Source of the DNA: Palsa-1439 sp050015495
Lineage (GTDB): Bacteria; Verrucomicrobiota; Verrucomicrobiia; Palsa-1439
DNA length: 64,000 bases
Assembly (NCBI GenBank): GCA_050015495.1
Contig: JBEKBH010000007.1
Coordinates: forward strand, 1 to 64,000
Direction: 5' to 3'
Positions within the stretch are counted from its first letter, which is position 1. Every line of letters begins with the position of its first letter. Below, in pieces: positions 16,987 through 24,828 of this stretch. A model generated the notes under the pieces. That model had not been told where the DNA came from and ran no database searches. It saw only the letters and a list, made by a program, of their open reading frames with translations. A program made the position numbers and the translations under genes.

Positions 16987-17645
16987 GCGTGAATCTCCTT
17001 TGGTTCGATGGTTGGCTGGAAAGCACTAGAGATCGAGTCGACGACTTCATTTGTGGTCGCAATGGCACTGGCGTAGTTCGGGATGTTGACGTCGAGAGCG
17101 GCGTGCATTTCCTCATCCGAGTAATCCGCGGTCGCGTCTCTTACCATGGTGACCTCGTAGCCAAGCTCAGCGGCGTAACGAACCGTCGCCTCCACGCACG
17201 TGTGAGCGATGAGTCCCATGACGATGAGCTGGTGGATGCGGTGTTTCTTGAGCTGCAAATCCAAATCCGTGTTGGCGAAACCGCTGGAACACCAATGCTC
17301 CAGGGCCACGATTTCGCCCGGTTGAGGCTCGAACTCGCGGCGGATCTCACCACCCCACGTGCCGTATTCGAACGCCCTGTGCAACCAAGCTGCCTTCTGA
17401 ACGGGCGCAATGTACTTCCAGGTCTCGTAGTCACCGGGACGGTATCGACGATGCAGCGCATAGAAGACGCGAAGCCCCGCCTCCCGTGCCGCATTCAAAA
17501 CCTGCAACATATGAGGAATACAATCATTCGCTTCGGCGACAGTCTTCAGGCGATTCCATATTTTGCCTCCCTCAGAAATAAAATCGTTGTACAGGTCGAT
17601 GATGAGAAGCGCAGTGATCTCTTTGTCGAACTTTAGATTTGTCAT
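16983..17645 (-). CDS. Isochorismatase-like cysteine hydrolase
   Basis: The 220-residue protein has the isochorismatase fold: D17 in LLIIDLYNDF, the catalytic-type C150 in LIAHTCVEAT, and the cis-peptide region before it. The lysine expected around residue 116 is a glutamate in ALEHWCSSGFANTDLD. This E-H-W-C-S-S-G-F pattern characterises a large cysteine-hydrolase subfamily of unknown substrate. The start at 17645 uses an ATGA overlap with the propeller gene's stop; an upstream in-frame start would add 17 residues inside that gene. Its own 3' end overlaps the alcohol dehydrogenase start and carries that gene's ribosome site. It probably hydrolyses an amide or ester within the same pathway. 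Confidence 0.85.
   Translation of the reverse strand: MTNLKFDKEITALLIIDLYNDFISEGGKIWNRLKTVAEANDCIPHMLQVLNAAREAGLRVFYALHRRYRPGDYETWKYIAPVQKAAWLHRAFEYGTWGGEIRREFEPQPGEIVALEHWCSSGFANTDLDLQLKKHRIHQLIVMGLIAHTCVEATVRYAAELGYEVTMVRDATADYSDEEMHAALDVNIPNYASAIATTNEVVDSISSAFQPTIEPKEIHA
16994..17019. repeat. 26-bp direct repeat, copy 1 (translation-initiation leader)
   Basis: This stretch matches 20774-20799 at 25 of 26 positions. On the minus strand it contains CCAAAGGAGA and serves as ribosome site for the alcohol dehydrogenase while encoding the isochorismatase C-terminus (QPTIEPKE). Confidence 0.75.
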
Positions 17646-18640
17646 GCCTTCCCCCGGCGTTCCCCCAAGTTCTGCGTTGCTATTAGGCGGAGCCAATATC
17701 CGGACGGCACCTCCGCGTAGGCAATGCCGGTGAGGTTTCCTTCAGCAACCAGCAACGTCCTCCGGTTCGACCCATCGAGATTGGCGCTGTAGACCGAGCC
17801 GCCGAAGTCGGTAATGAACATTCGACCGCCCTTCAGGTCCAAAGCCAGGCCGATGCCTTCCATCAAATGGGTGAAAAGGATCTCAGGCTCCTTGCCATTC
17901 TCGCCCTCCGGGTCCATGGGGGCACGGTTCACCGTGTTGCCACGCGGCGGGTCCCCGCGGTCGGTCCAATACAGCGTCCGATTAACCGGATCGAGGTCCA
18001 GATCGATCGGCTCCGGAAGATTGTCATAAAGTAGCTCAATGTCCCTGCGGTTCTCGGCCGACTGACCTTGCGGAACTTGGATGTTGGCCCGAAAAATTCG
18101 ACCCAAACCCGCGGCGTGACCACCCTTCTGCGTCCAATAGAACTTGCCGCCGTCAGTGTCCACCGCAATGCCGACACACCATTTCCTCGGATCCGATCCC
18201 GGCCGCGAATCGCCCAGGCTCGTATCCACGAGAGTTTCGATTTCCGACCCGTCCAGGTTTGCCCGCATTACCCGCATGCCCTCCCGGTCCGACCAGTAAA
18301 GCTTGCCGCTCCTCTTCTCCAGCTGGAGCTGCTTCGGCGTGAACGTGCCGCCAGGCGGAACGATGGTCATCATGTTCTTGCCATTGAGATCCGACCGCAT
18401 GATCGAGCCATCATTCCTCTTGGGATCACCCATATTGGTCCAGTAGATGTGCCCAGCGGCGACATCGACCACCAGGCCATCGGGCAATTTCCGGCCTTCG
18501 TTGATGATGGTCTTCAAATCGGAGCCATCAGGGTTTGCGGACAGTATGCGGCCGGCGCTGAGGTCCAGGAAGAAGAGCCTACCGGATGTGGGTGCGTTTT
18601 TCGCCTCTGCGCCTATCGGTGTCGAAGCTATCGGACTCAT
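17642..18640 (-). CDS. Cytoplasmic YWTD-type beta-propeller protein
   Basis: The 332-residue protein is built of repeats with the LDL-receptor YWTD pattern: IYWTNMGDP, LYWSDREGM, FYWTQKGGH and LYWTDRGDP, each followed by I-x-R-A-N/D-L-D-G-S. Six blades are likely. There is no signal peptide, so it should be cytoplasmic. It overlaps both neighbours by ATGA (stop of enoyl-CoA hydratase at 18637, start of the isochorismatase-like gene at 17645). In databases such proteins often carry misleading names inherited from neighbours. A lactonase or gluconolactonase-like hydrolase role is conceivable, since six-bladed propellers include those enzymes. I see no metal-binding site I can name with confidence. 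Confidence 0.75.
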   Translation of the reverse strand: MSPIASTPIGAEAKNAPTSGRLFFLDLSAGRILSANPDGSDLKTIINEGRKLPDGLVVDVAAGHIYWTNMGDPKRNDGSIMRSDLNGKNMMTIVPPGGTFTPKQLQLEKRSGKLYWSDREGMRVMRANLDGSEIETLVDTSLGDSRPGSDPRKWCVGIAVDTDGGKFYWTQKGGHAAGLGRIFRANIQVPQGQSAENRRDIELLYDNLPEPIDLDLDPVNRTLYWTDRGDPPRGNTVNRAPMDPEGENGKEPEILFTHLMEGIGLALDLKGGRMFITDFGGSVYSANLDGSNRRTLLVAEGNLTGIAYAEVPSGYWLRLIATQNLGERRGKA

Positions 18641-19470
18641 GTATCCGTGTCATGGCCGTCCGCCCGCCCGAACGAAGGGAGGTACCGGCCGAAGTTCAAT
18701 TCGAAGTCGCTCCGAACGCCGTAGCCGATGTTACGGAGCTTGCCACGGCGCGCCTGCGCATCAGGCCACGCCAGCATTGGGAAGATCATGTCGTTGCTCG
18801 ACTGGAGCTCGGTAGCTGTCGGCGTCCCGAACCGATTGATCTGGGTCTTCGCCGCGGCCAGCGTTTTACGGTCGTATGAAGCAAGACGCCGAACGAGAGT
18901 ATCGACAAACGAGCCGAGGTCGGCATCGTCCAGCGTGCGGTTTACCCAGCCATAACGCTCGGCGATATCAGTGTCGAAATCATCGGCGCTGAGCACGAAC
19001 TCAAGTGCCCGCGAGCGGCCGACCAAACGTGGGAGCCACTCCAGCGCTCCACCGCCCGGGATCAGTCCGACGCCGACCTCGGGGTTGCCGAACAGGGCGT
19101 TTTGCCGACTGGCGAAGCGCATGTCGCAGGCCAGCACGAACTCGTTGCCGATGCCGCGCGTGCGGCCGCGAATCTTGGCGATGCTGACGACTGGAGCGGA
19201 AGAAAGACGCAGCACAAACTCGCGCCAGAGGTCCAGCACGCCTGGCTTTTCTACTGCCTTGGCGACGTCGAGATGGGCGGTGAAGAACTCGGGATTCGCC
19301 GACTGGAACACAACGACCTTCAAGGACGGGTCCCCCTCGAGTTCGGTCATTATCGCTCCCAACTCGACGATCGTTTCGGGAACAAACATATTAATCGGCG
19401 GATTGCTGAAGGTGATCGTCCAGCAGCCCGGATAGGTGCGGTCAATGTTGAATTGCGAATGGTTAGACAT
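18637..19470 (-). CDS. Enoyl-CoA hydratase/isomerase family protein
   Basis: The crotonase fold is visible. The first oxyanion-hole region reads NPEFFTAHLD (~58-67), the second RGRTRGIGNEFVLACDMRFAS (~102), and the glutamate-bearing loop is NPEVGVGLIPGGGALEWLPRLVG (~128). The long C-terminal part departs from standard fatty-acid hydratases, so the substrate may be an acyl-CoA of another pathway. AAGGAGAT precedes the ATG by about 5 nt. It is the second gene of the run, 24 nt after the epoxide hydrolase, and its stop overlaps the propeller start. Crotonase enzymes hydrate, isomerise or hydrolyse acyl-CoA esters in the cytoplasm. Confidence 0.85.
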   Translation of the reverse strand: MSNHSQFNIDRTYPGCWTITFSNPPINMFVPETIVELGAIMTELEGDPSLKVVVFQSANPEFFTAHLDVAKAVEKPGVLDLWREFVLRLSSAPVVSIAKIRGRTRGIGNEFVLACDMRFASRQNALFGNPEVGVGLIPGGGALEWLPRLVGRSRALEFVLSADDFDTDIAERYGWVNRTLDDADLGSFVDTLVRRLASYDRKTLAAAKTQINRFGTPTATELQSSNDMIFPMLAWPDAQARRGKLRNIGYGVRSDFELNFGRYLPSFGRADGHDTDT

Positions 19471-19494
19471 GGTGCATCTCCTTGCAAATTATTC

Positions 19495-20766
19495 CTATCG
19501 TAGCGACCTGAAGCCTGCACGCAGCTCTTCGGTAAAGAGCTTCGGCTGTTCCCAGGCCGCAAAGTGGCCGCCTTTGGGGAGCTTGTTGTAATGGATCAGC
19601 TTGGGATACGCCCGCTCCGCCCAACTGCGTGGAGCGGGGTAGAGTTCGTCGGGAAAGACGCTTACAGCGGTGGGGACCGTCACGCCTCTCACGGCGAAAA
19701 ACGGCGCACCTTTGTTCTCCCAGTAGAGACGGGCACCCGACAGCGCGGTATTCGTCAGCCAGGTCAGCGTAATGTTGTCGAGCACGTCGTCGCGGGTGAG
19801 GCCTTCGCTCCCACCGGCAAAGACACGCGCGATCATTTCGTAACTGCGCGCGTCGTGATCGAGGAAATACGCGGCCAGGCCGATTGGTGAGTCCGCTATC
19901 CCGTACAGCGTTTGCGGTCTCAAGCCCATCTGAAAACCGTAGGCGATGCCCTTGGCGTAGACGAAGCTCAGCCGGTCGTAAGCGAGCTTCTCGTCGGCCG
20001 AAAGATTCGCTGGCGCTGGCGCGCCGGAGAAGGCCAGCTTGTCGATATCTGCCGGAACCACGTTCGGCATGTTGGTATGGATGCCCAGCAACTCCGGAGG
20101 CGCCTGCGCGCCCAACAGTTCGGCGATGACGGCGCCCCAGTCGCCGCCCTGCGCGACGAATTTGGTGTATCCGAGACGCTTCATCAGCACGGTCCAGGCC
20201 CGTGCAATATGGGCGGGGTCCCACCCGGTTGTGCTCGGCCTTGCGGAACAACCGTAGCCGGGCATCGACGGAATCACGACATCGAAGGCGTCGGATGCAT
20301 TTCCGCCGTGTGCGGTGGGATTGGTCAGCGGATCAATGATTTTCATCTGTTCGGTGATCGAGCCCGGCCACCCGTGCGTAACGATCAGCGGCAACGCATT
20401 TTCGTGTTTTGAACGGACGTGAATAAAGTGAATGTCCAGCCTGTCGATCTCGGTGATGAACTGCGGCAGGGCGTTCAGTCTTGCTTCGATCTTGCGCCAG
20501 TCATACTCTGTCCCCCAATAGCGTGCGAGTGCCTGAATCGTCGCGAGCTGCACGCCTTGCGTTGCATCCGTGACCGTCTCCCGCTCGGGCCACTTTGTTG
20601 CGGTTATGCGCCTACGCAACTCGGTAAGTTCTGCTTCCGGTACTTGGTAGTGGAAGGGACGGATCGCCTCGCGGTGTTCCGAGGCGGCGCGGGTTTTACC
20701 CATGTGCAACGCTGTTTTGGGATGAGTATCATGATTGATTTCTTCGGCTGTCTTGATCGTACTCAT
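19495..20766 (-). CDS. Epoxide hydrolase (EHN domain plus alpha/beta hydrolase)
   Basis: The protein combines an N-terminal epoxide-hydrolase domain (RPFHYQVPEAELTELRRRI ... TKWPE) and an alpha/beta-hydrolase core. It has the oxyanion motif HGWPGS, the nucleophile aspartate in QGGDWGA, and the late histidine in LPKGGHFAAWEQP. These enzymes open epoxides to diols and resemble juvenile-hormone/microsomal epoxide hydrolases. An excellent AAAGGAGA site precedes the ATG. The upstream 26 bp duplicate the leader found before the alcohol dehydrogenase. It is the promoter-proximal gene of the detoxification run. About 40 N-terminal residues before the domain look unstructured. Confidence 0.9.
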   Translation of the reverse strand: MSTIKTAEEINHDTHPKTALHMGKTRAASEHREAIRPFHYQVPEAELTELRRRITATKWPERETVTDATQGVQLATIQALARYWGTEYDWRKIEARLNALPQFITEIDRLDIHFIHVRSKHENALPLIVTHGWPGSITEQMKIIDPLTNPTAHGGNASDAFDVVIPSMPGYGCSARPSTTGWDPAHIARAWTVLMKRLGYTKFVAQGGDWGAVIAELLGAQAPPELLGIHTNMPNVVPADIDKLAFSGAPAPANLSADEKLAYDRLSFVYAKGIAYGFQMGLRPQTLYGIADSPIGLAAYFLDHDARSYEMIARVFAGGSEGLTRDDVLDNITLTWLTNTALSGARLYWENKGAPFFAVRGVTVPTAVSVFPDELYPAPRSWAERAYPKLIHYNKLPKGGHFAAWEQPKLFTEELRAGFRSLR

Positions 20767-20773
20767 TGGTGGG

Positions 20774-20799
20774 TCTCCTTTGGCTCGATGGTTGGCTGG
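20774..20799. repeat. 26-bp direct repeat, copy 2 (leader of the epoxide hydrolase)
   Basis: This matches 16994-17019 at 25 of 26 positions. Read on the minus strand it still encodes YQPTIEPKETHQ and then TGA overlapping the hydrolase ATG, i.e. the tail of an isochorismatase-like gene that is no longer present upstream. Confidence 0.75.
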
Positions 20800-21444
20800 T
20801 AAGTGTTAGCGCAGTGATCGGCACGTTACTCAGAGCGGGGTATGGGTCTAGTACTCACTTCGTTGCCCCTCGTTTGATCAAGCGGCAACGCCTTCTTTTG
20901 GCATGAAACGACCGGTAGTCCATAGGAACTCCTCGCCATACCCTCTGCGACCTGCGTTGAATTAAACCATCGCTTTACAGGAAAACAATCAGCAGAATAC
21001 TGAATTTCGCCTAGGAGATTGTCCTACGCCGTGAGCAACGGCAGTGGCTTCGACGCATCCGTCTTGGGGTCCGGTCTATTCATTATGCATCCGACTTAGC
21101 CTGTCCGCACTCCCCCCAAAAAACCTGATGCCATGCCCACCGCAACTTTGTCACACGATGAGCTGCCGTGGTGGGTTAGCACTCGGTTAGCGTGTGCCTC
21201 CAGCCTCAGGCCCTGACCCTCGACACTCTACTTCCGTCGACTGAATCACTGCGACGTGGCGCGTATATAGCACCTTCTGGATGGCAAGCCATTCCTTAAA
21301 GTGGAACCCCTTCTTAGAAGTCAACTTCCGCCATCGAGGCCTTCAAACACATGCCTCGTAGGGCTGGATAAAAGCGGAGATAAGACTTGCATCTCGGCAT
21401 TGACTTGGAACAGGAGAGCATGTTCGGATGTGCACCCGGCCTGG
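20800..21444. other. Spacer with no intact gene
   Basis: About 645 bp hold only short frames without family motifs. The promoter of the leftward enzyme operon should lie near its left end, but no clear -35/-10 pair stands out. Confidence 0.5.
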
Positions 21445-21567
21445 CTAAACCCACAACTGACGATCAGCCGTGCGGTATTGGATGGCTTCGGAAATGTGCG
21501 CGGATTGGATCGAATCCGAATGCTCCAAGTCGGCGATCGTGCGCGAGACTTTCAGGATGCGGTCGAG
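21445..21567 (-). pseudogene. C-terminal remnant of a ComM/YifB Mg-chelatase-like ATPase
   Basis: About 41 codons ending in TAG at 21445-21447 encode LLDRILKVSRTIADLEHSDS, then IQSAHISEAIQYR and DRQLW. This is the highly conserved last helix bundle of ComM (YifB), the AAA+ protein of DNA uptake/branch migration. Upstream codons in the same frame lose all resemblance, so only the tail remains. It sits between the enzyme block and tRNA-Ser, suggesting an integration or deletion boundary. Confidence 0.7.
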
Positions 21568-21811
21568 TAATGGCCCGAATATCCTATTCCGATACCTGAT
21601 GATCATGTTCGGCGAGCAGCGACACTCACGCTTGGAATCTCCATAGAATCCACAGGGACAGGGGTATGGCGTTGTGTCTAACGCAAAGTCTGATCAAATG
21701 AAGTTCTGTTTGGTGGCGCCCCGACGATCGACACCGGGCCTCCGGTACTGGTCGAGAAAGATCGCGACAAGAATCGCGATTTTCTCAGAAGACTCGGTTC
21801 GAACTTGCATG

Positions 21812-21906
21812 TGGCGGAGAGGGAGGGATTCGAACCCTCGATAGAGGCTTTAGTCCCCTATAACGGTTTAGCAAACCGCCGCCTTCAACCACTCGGCCAC
21901 CTCTCC
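21812..21906 (-). tRNA. tRNA-Ser (GCT)
   Basis: The minus strand folds as a class II tRNA of 95 nt including an encoded CCA end. The acceptor stem is GGAGAGG/CCTCTCC, the D-arm begins TGGCCGAGTGG, the anticodon GCT lies in loop TTTGCTAA, the variable arm is long and the T-arm reads GGTTCGAATCC. The anticodon reads AGC/AGT serine codons. Confidence 0.95.
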
Positions 21907-22042
21907 GTGACGATAGTAGAGCCACGATAGCAGACGACCCGATGCGTGGCAAATTGTTTGTCCGGTTCGCACCGACAGGGCGTTGCAAAGCGCCCCGACC
22001 GAACCAGTTGATTGCGGGGCCGAGCGTTCGAGGTAGCCCGGC

Positions 22043-23473
22043 TCAGGATTCCCGGCGGGACGCTTCCCGGCGCGTGTAGGTGTGCGTGGCGTTGCCGTAA
22101 AAGACCTCGGCACATTCCATGAGCGTCTCCGACAATGTCGGATGCGGATGAATCGAGGCTGCGAGATCGTAGGCGGTGGCGCCCATTTCGATCGCCAACA
22201 CTGCCTCGCCAATCAGTTCGCCCGCGCCCTGGCCGGTGATTCCCGCGCCCAACACCCGTTCCGTCTCGGGGTCGATGATGAGTTTGGTCACGCCTTCGGG
22301 GTGATCGAACGTCAGCGCGCGACCCGAGGCGGCCCACGGGAAGCGAACGATCTTGACGGTAATCCCCTTCTCTTTCGCCTCGGTTTCGGTCAGCCCGCAC
22401 CAGGCGATCTCGGGATCGGTGAACACCACTGCCGGGATAATGTATTTGTCCAGCGATTCATGGTCGCCGGTGATCGCGTCGACGGCCAGCCGCGCCTCGC
22501 GCGACGCCTTGTGCGCCAACAGCACGCCGCCCGTCACGTCTCCGATGGCGTACAGCGACGGATCGTTTGTCTGCTGCTTCTCGTTGACCTTGATAAACCC
22601 GCGGTCGTCTTTCGTAATCTTGGTATTCTCGAGGCCGAGATCGGCGTGGTTGGGCACGCGGCCGACCGACACCAGCACGCGGTCGTACAGCTCCTCGAGT
22701 TTCTTTCCGTCCGTCTCCATGACAACCTTGATCTGCTTGCCCGCCGTCGCCATGGACATCACCTTGGTCTTGACGCGCACCTGCTGGAACGCCTTCTCCG
22801 CGTACCGTTGCACCGGGCGAACGAGGTCGGCATCCGCTCCCGTCAGAATCGACCCGAGCGCCTCGACCACCACGACCTTGCTGCCCAGCGTCGCGTACAC
22901 GGTCCCCAGTTCCATCCCGATGTAGCCGCCGCCGACAATCAGCAGCGTGCCCGGCACGTCCGGCACGTCCAGCGCTTCCCGCGACGTCATGATGCGCGGA
23001 TTGCCGAGGTCGAAGGCCTTGGGCATGGCCGATTTCGAGCCGACGGCGACAATCGCCGCGTCGTAAGTGACGAACCTCTGGCCCTCCGCCGTCTCGACCC
23101 GTAGCGTTCTGGAGTCCTCGAAATACCCGCGCCCCTGCAACACCTCGACGCCCCGTTGCCGGGCGAGTGTCGATACGCCGGCCGCGAGTTTGTCCACGAT
23201 CGACTCCTTCCACGCGCGCAACTTGTCCAGATCGAGTTTGGGTTCGCTGAATTGGATCCCCATGTGCTCGGAATGGCGCGCCTCGGTGATGAGTTTGGCC
23301 GCGTGCAACAACGCCTTTGACGGAATGCAGCCGCGGATGAGGCACACACCGCCGAGTCGATTCTCCTGCTCGACCAGGATCACTTTCTTGCCCTTGTCCG
23401 CCGCGTAAAATGCCGCCGCATAGCCGCCCGGGCCGGCTCCCAGCACCACCACTTCAGTCTTGATCGAATCCAT
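22043..23473 (-). CDS. lpdA: Dihydrolipoyl dehydrogenase (E3 of pyruvate dehydrogenase)
   Basis: The 476-residue flavoprotein has the FAD-binding GAGPGGYAAA at ~12 and the redox disulfide C44/C49 in GGVCLIRGCIPSKAL. It also has an NAD-binding GGGYIGMELG, the ATGD-like YAIGDVTGG and the C-terminal HPHPTLSE motif with the catalytic His-Glu pair. It reoxidises dihydrolipoamide on E2 and passes electrons to NAD. The start at 23473 is preferred because GAGGAA lies 5 nt upstream; an earlier start would add six residues. It is the third gene of aceE-aceF-lpdA, 24 nt after aceF. About 15 Arg/Ser-rich residues extend the C-terminus past the normal end. Confidence 0.95.
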   Translation of the reverse strand: MDSIKTEVVVLGAGPGGYAAAFYAADKGKKVILVEQENRLGGVCLIRGCIPSKALLHAAKLITEARHSEHMGIQFSEPKLDLDKLRAWKESIVDKLAAGVSTLARQRGVEVLQGRGYFEDSRTLRVETAEGQRFVTYDAAIVAVGSKSAMPKAFDLGNPRIMTSREALDVPDVPGTLLIVGGGYIGMELGTVYATLGSKVVVVEALGSILTGADADLVRPVQRYAEKAFQQVRVKTKVMSMATAGKQIKVVMETDGKKLEELYDRVLVSVGRVPNHADLGLENTKITKDDRGFIKVNEKQQTNDPSLYAIGDVTGGVLLAHKASREARLAVDAITGDHESLDKYIIPAVVFTDPEIAWCGLTETEAKEKGITVKIVRFPWAASGRALTFDHPEGVTKLIIDPETERVLGAGITGQGAGELIGEAVLAIEMGATAYDLAASIHPHPTLSETLMECAEVFYGNATHTYTRREASRRES

Positions 23474-23497
23474 CGAGTTCCTCTTCCACAATCGATG

Positions 23498-24799
23498 CTA
23501 TATTTTCACTTCGGATTCTTTGAATTGTTCCAGCGCCTGCACGATTTCGACAATGAATCGCGCCGCCGCGCCGCCGTCGATGACCCGGTGATCGTACGAT
23601 AGCCCCAGTGGCAGGAGCATGCGCTTGTCGATTTTCGCGCCGCGGACAACAGGCTTGAGCGCGCCGCGTCCCACGCCGAGGATCGCCACCTCCGGCTTGT
23701 TCACAATCGGCGTGAAAAACCCGCCGCCGATGCCGCCCTGGTTTGAGATGGTAAACGTGCCGCCCTTCAAATCGTCCGTTGCAATCTTTCGCTGGCGTGT
23801 CTTCTCGGCCAGCTCCGCCAGTTCCTTCGAGAGCTGCAGCAGGCTCTTCTTGTCCACATCGCGGATCACCGGCACGATCAACCCCTGCTCCGTGTCCACC
23901 GCGATGCCGACGTGATAATAGTCCTTGAACACGATCTCGTCGGTCGCCTCGTCCAGACTGCTGTTGAAGATGGGGTGCTTCTTCAACGCGGCCACGACCG
24001 CGCGGATGAGGAACGGCGTCAGCGTGAGGCTGGCGCCCTTCTTCTCGTACTTCGCGACGTATTTCTTTCGGAGCGCGACGACGCCGGTAATGTCCGCTTC
24101 GTCAAATTGCGTGACCCGGGGGACGCTCGACCACGACTCGTGCATCCGTTGGGCAATGATTTTGCGCAGCGAGGACACGGGCTTCCGCGACACCGGCCCC
24201 CATTTTTCGAAATCGATCTTCTCCGCCACCGGCTTTGGCGCAGCCGCTGCCGCCGGGCGTGGCGTAGCGCCTCCATCGAGTGCCAGCCGCTGGATCTGTT
24301 GGATGTACGCGCGCAGATCCTCGACCGCCACGCGACCGCCGCGCTGGCTGCCGCGCACGCGCGTCAAATCGATCCCGAGTTCCTGCGCCAGTCGTCGGAC
24401 CGTCGGCGACGCCGCAACAGACACGTTCTGGGTGAGATCACCGACCACATCCACGCTCGGAGCCTCGATGGGCTGACGAGGTGGCTGCGGCGCTGCTGCC
24501 AGTGCCGGGCGCGCTGTCACCCGAGTCGGCGCCGGCGCTGACGGCACGGAAGCGGTCGACGGCGCGCCATCGGTTTCCAGAGCGAGAATCGATTGGCCGA
24601 CCGAAATCTTGTCGCCTTCCTTCACGTAGAGCTTCGCGACTCGTCCCGACGCGCTGGCTGGAATCGGCGCGACGGCCTTTTCGTTCTCCAACTCGACAAT
24701 CGTCTGGCCTTCTTTGACCTGATCGCCCGTCTTGACCAGGATGCTGACGACTGTTCCCGACTCAGCTCCTTCGCCCAAACGCGGTAATTTGATGTCCAT
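23498..24799 (-). CDS. aceF: Dihydrolipoamide acetyltransferase (E2 of pyruvate dehydrogenase)
   Basis: The domain order in the 433 residues is typical. One N-terminal lipoyl domain (1-~78) carries the lipoyl lysine in ELENEKAVAPI. A Pro/Ala-rich linker is followed by a peripheral-subunit-binding domain (SPTVRRLAQELGIDLTRVRG) at ~128-165. The catalytic domain has HRVIDGGAAARF near the C-terminus (HxxxDG). It transfers acetyl from E1 to CoA and forms the core of the complex. The start at 24799 has AAAGGAAA just upstream. Only one lipoyl domain is present, whereas E. coli AceF has three. The lipoate needed here can be supplied by the divergent ligase at 27622. Confidence 0.95.
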   Translation of the reverse strand: MDIKLPRLGEGAESGTVVSILVKTGDQVKEGQTIVELENEKAVAPIPASASGRVAKLYVKEGDKISVGQSILALETDGAPSTASVPSAPAPTRVTARPALAAAPQPPRQPIEAPSVDVVGDLTQNVSVAASPTVRRLAQELGIDLTRVRGSQRGGRVAVEDLRAYIQQIQRLALDGGATPRPAAAAAPKPVAEKIDFEKWGPVSRKPVSSLRKIIAQRMHESWSSVPRVTQFDEADITGVVALRKKYVAKYEKKGASLTLTPFLIRAVVAALKKHPIFNSSLDEATDEIVFKDYYHVGIAVDTEQGLIVPVIRDVDKKSLLQLSKELAELAEKTRQRKIATDDLKGGTFTISNQGGIGGGFFTPIVNKPEVAILGVGRGALKPVVRGAKIDKRMLLPLGLSYDHRVIDGGAAARFIVEIVQALEQFKESEVKI

Positions 24800-24828
24800 T
24801 CGATTTCCTTTTGCCCGAGTCGACGCGC

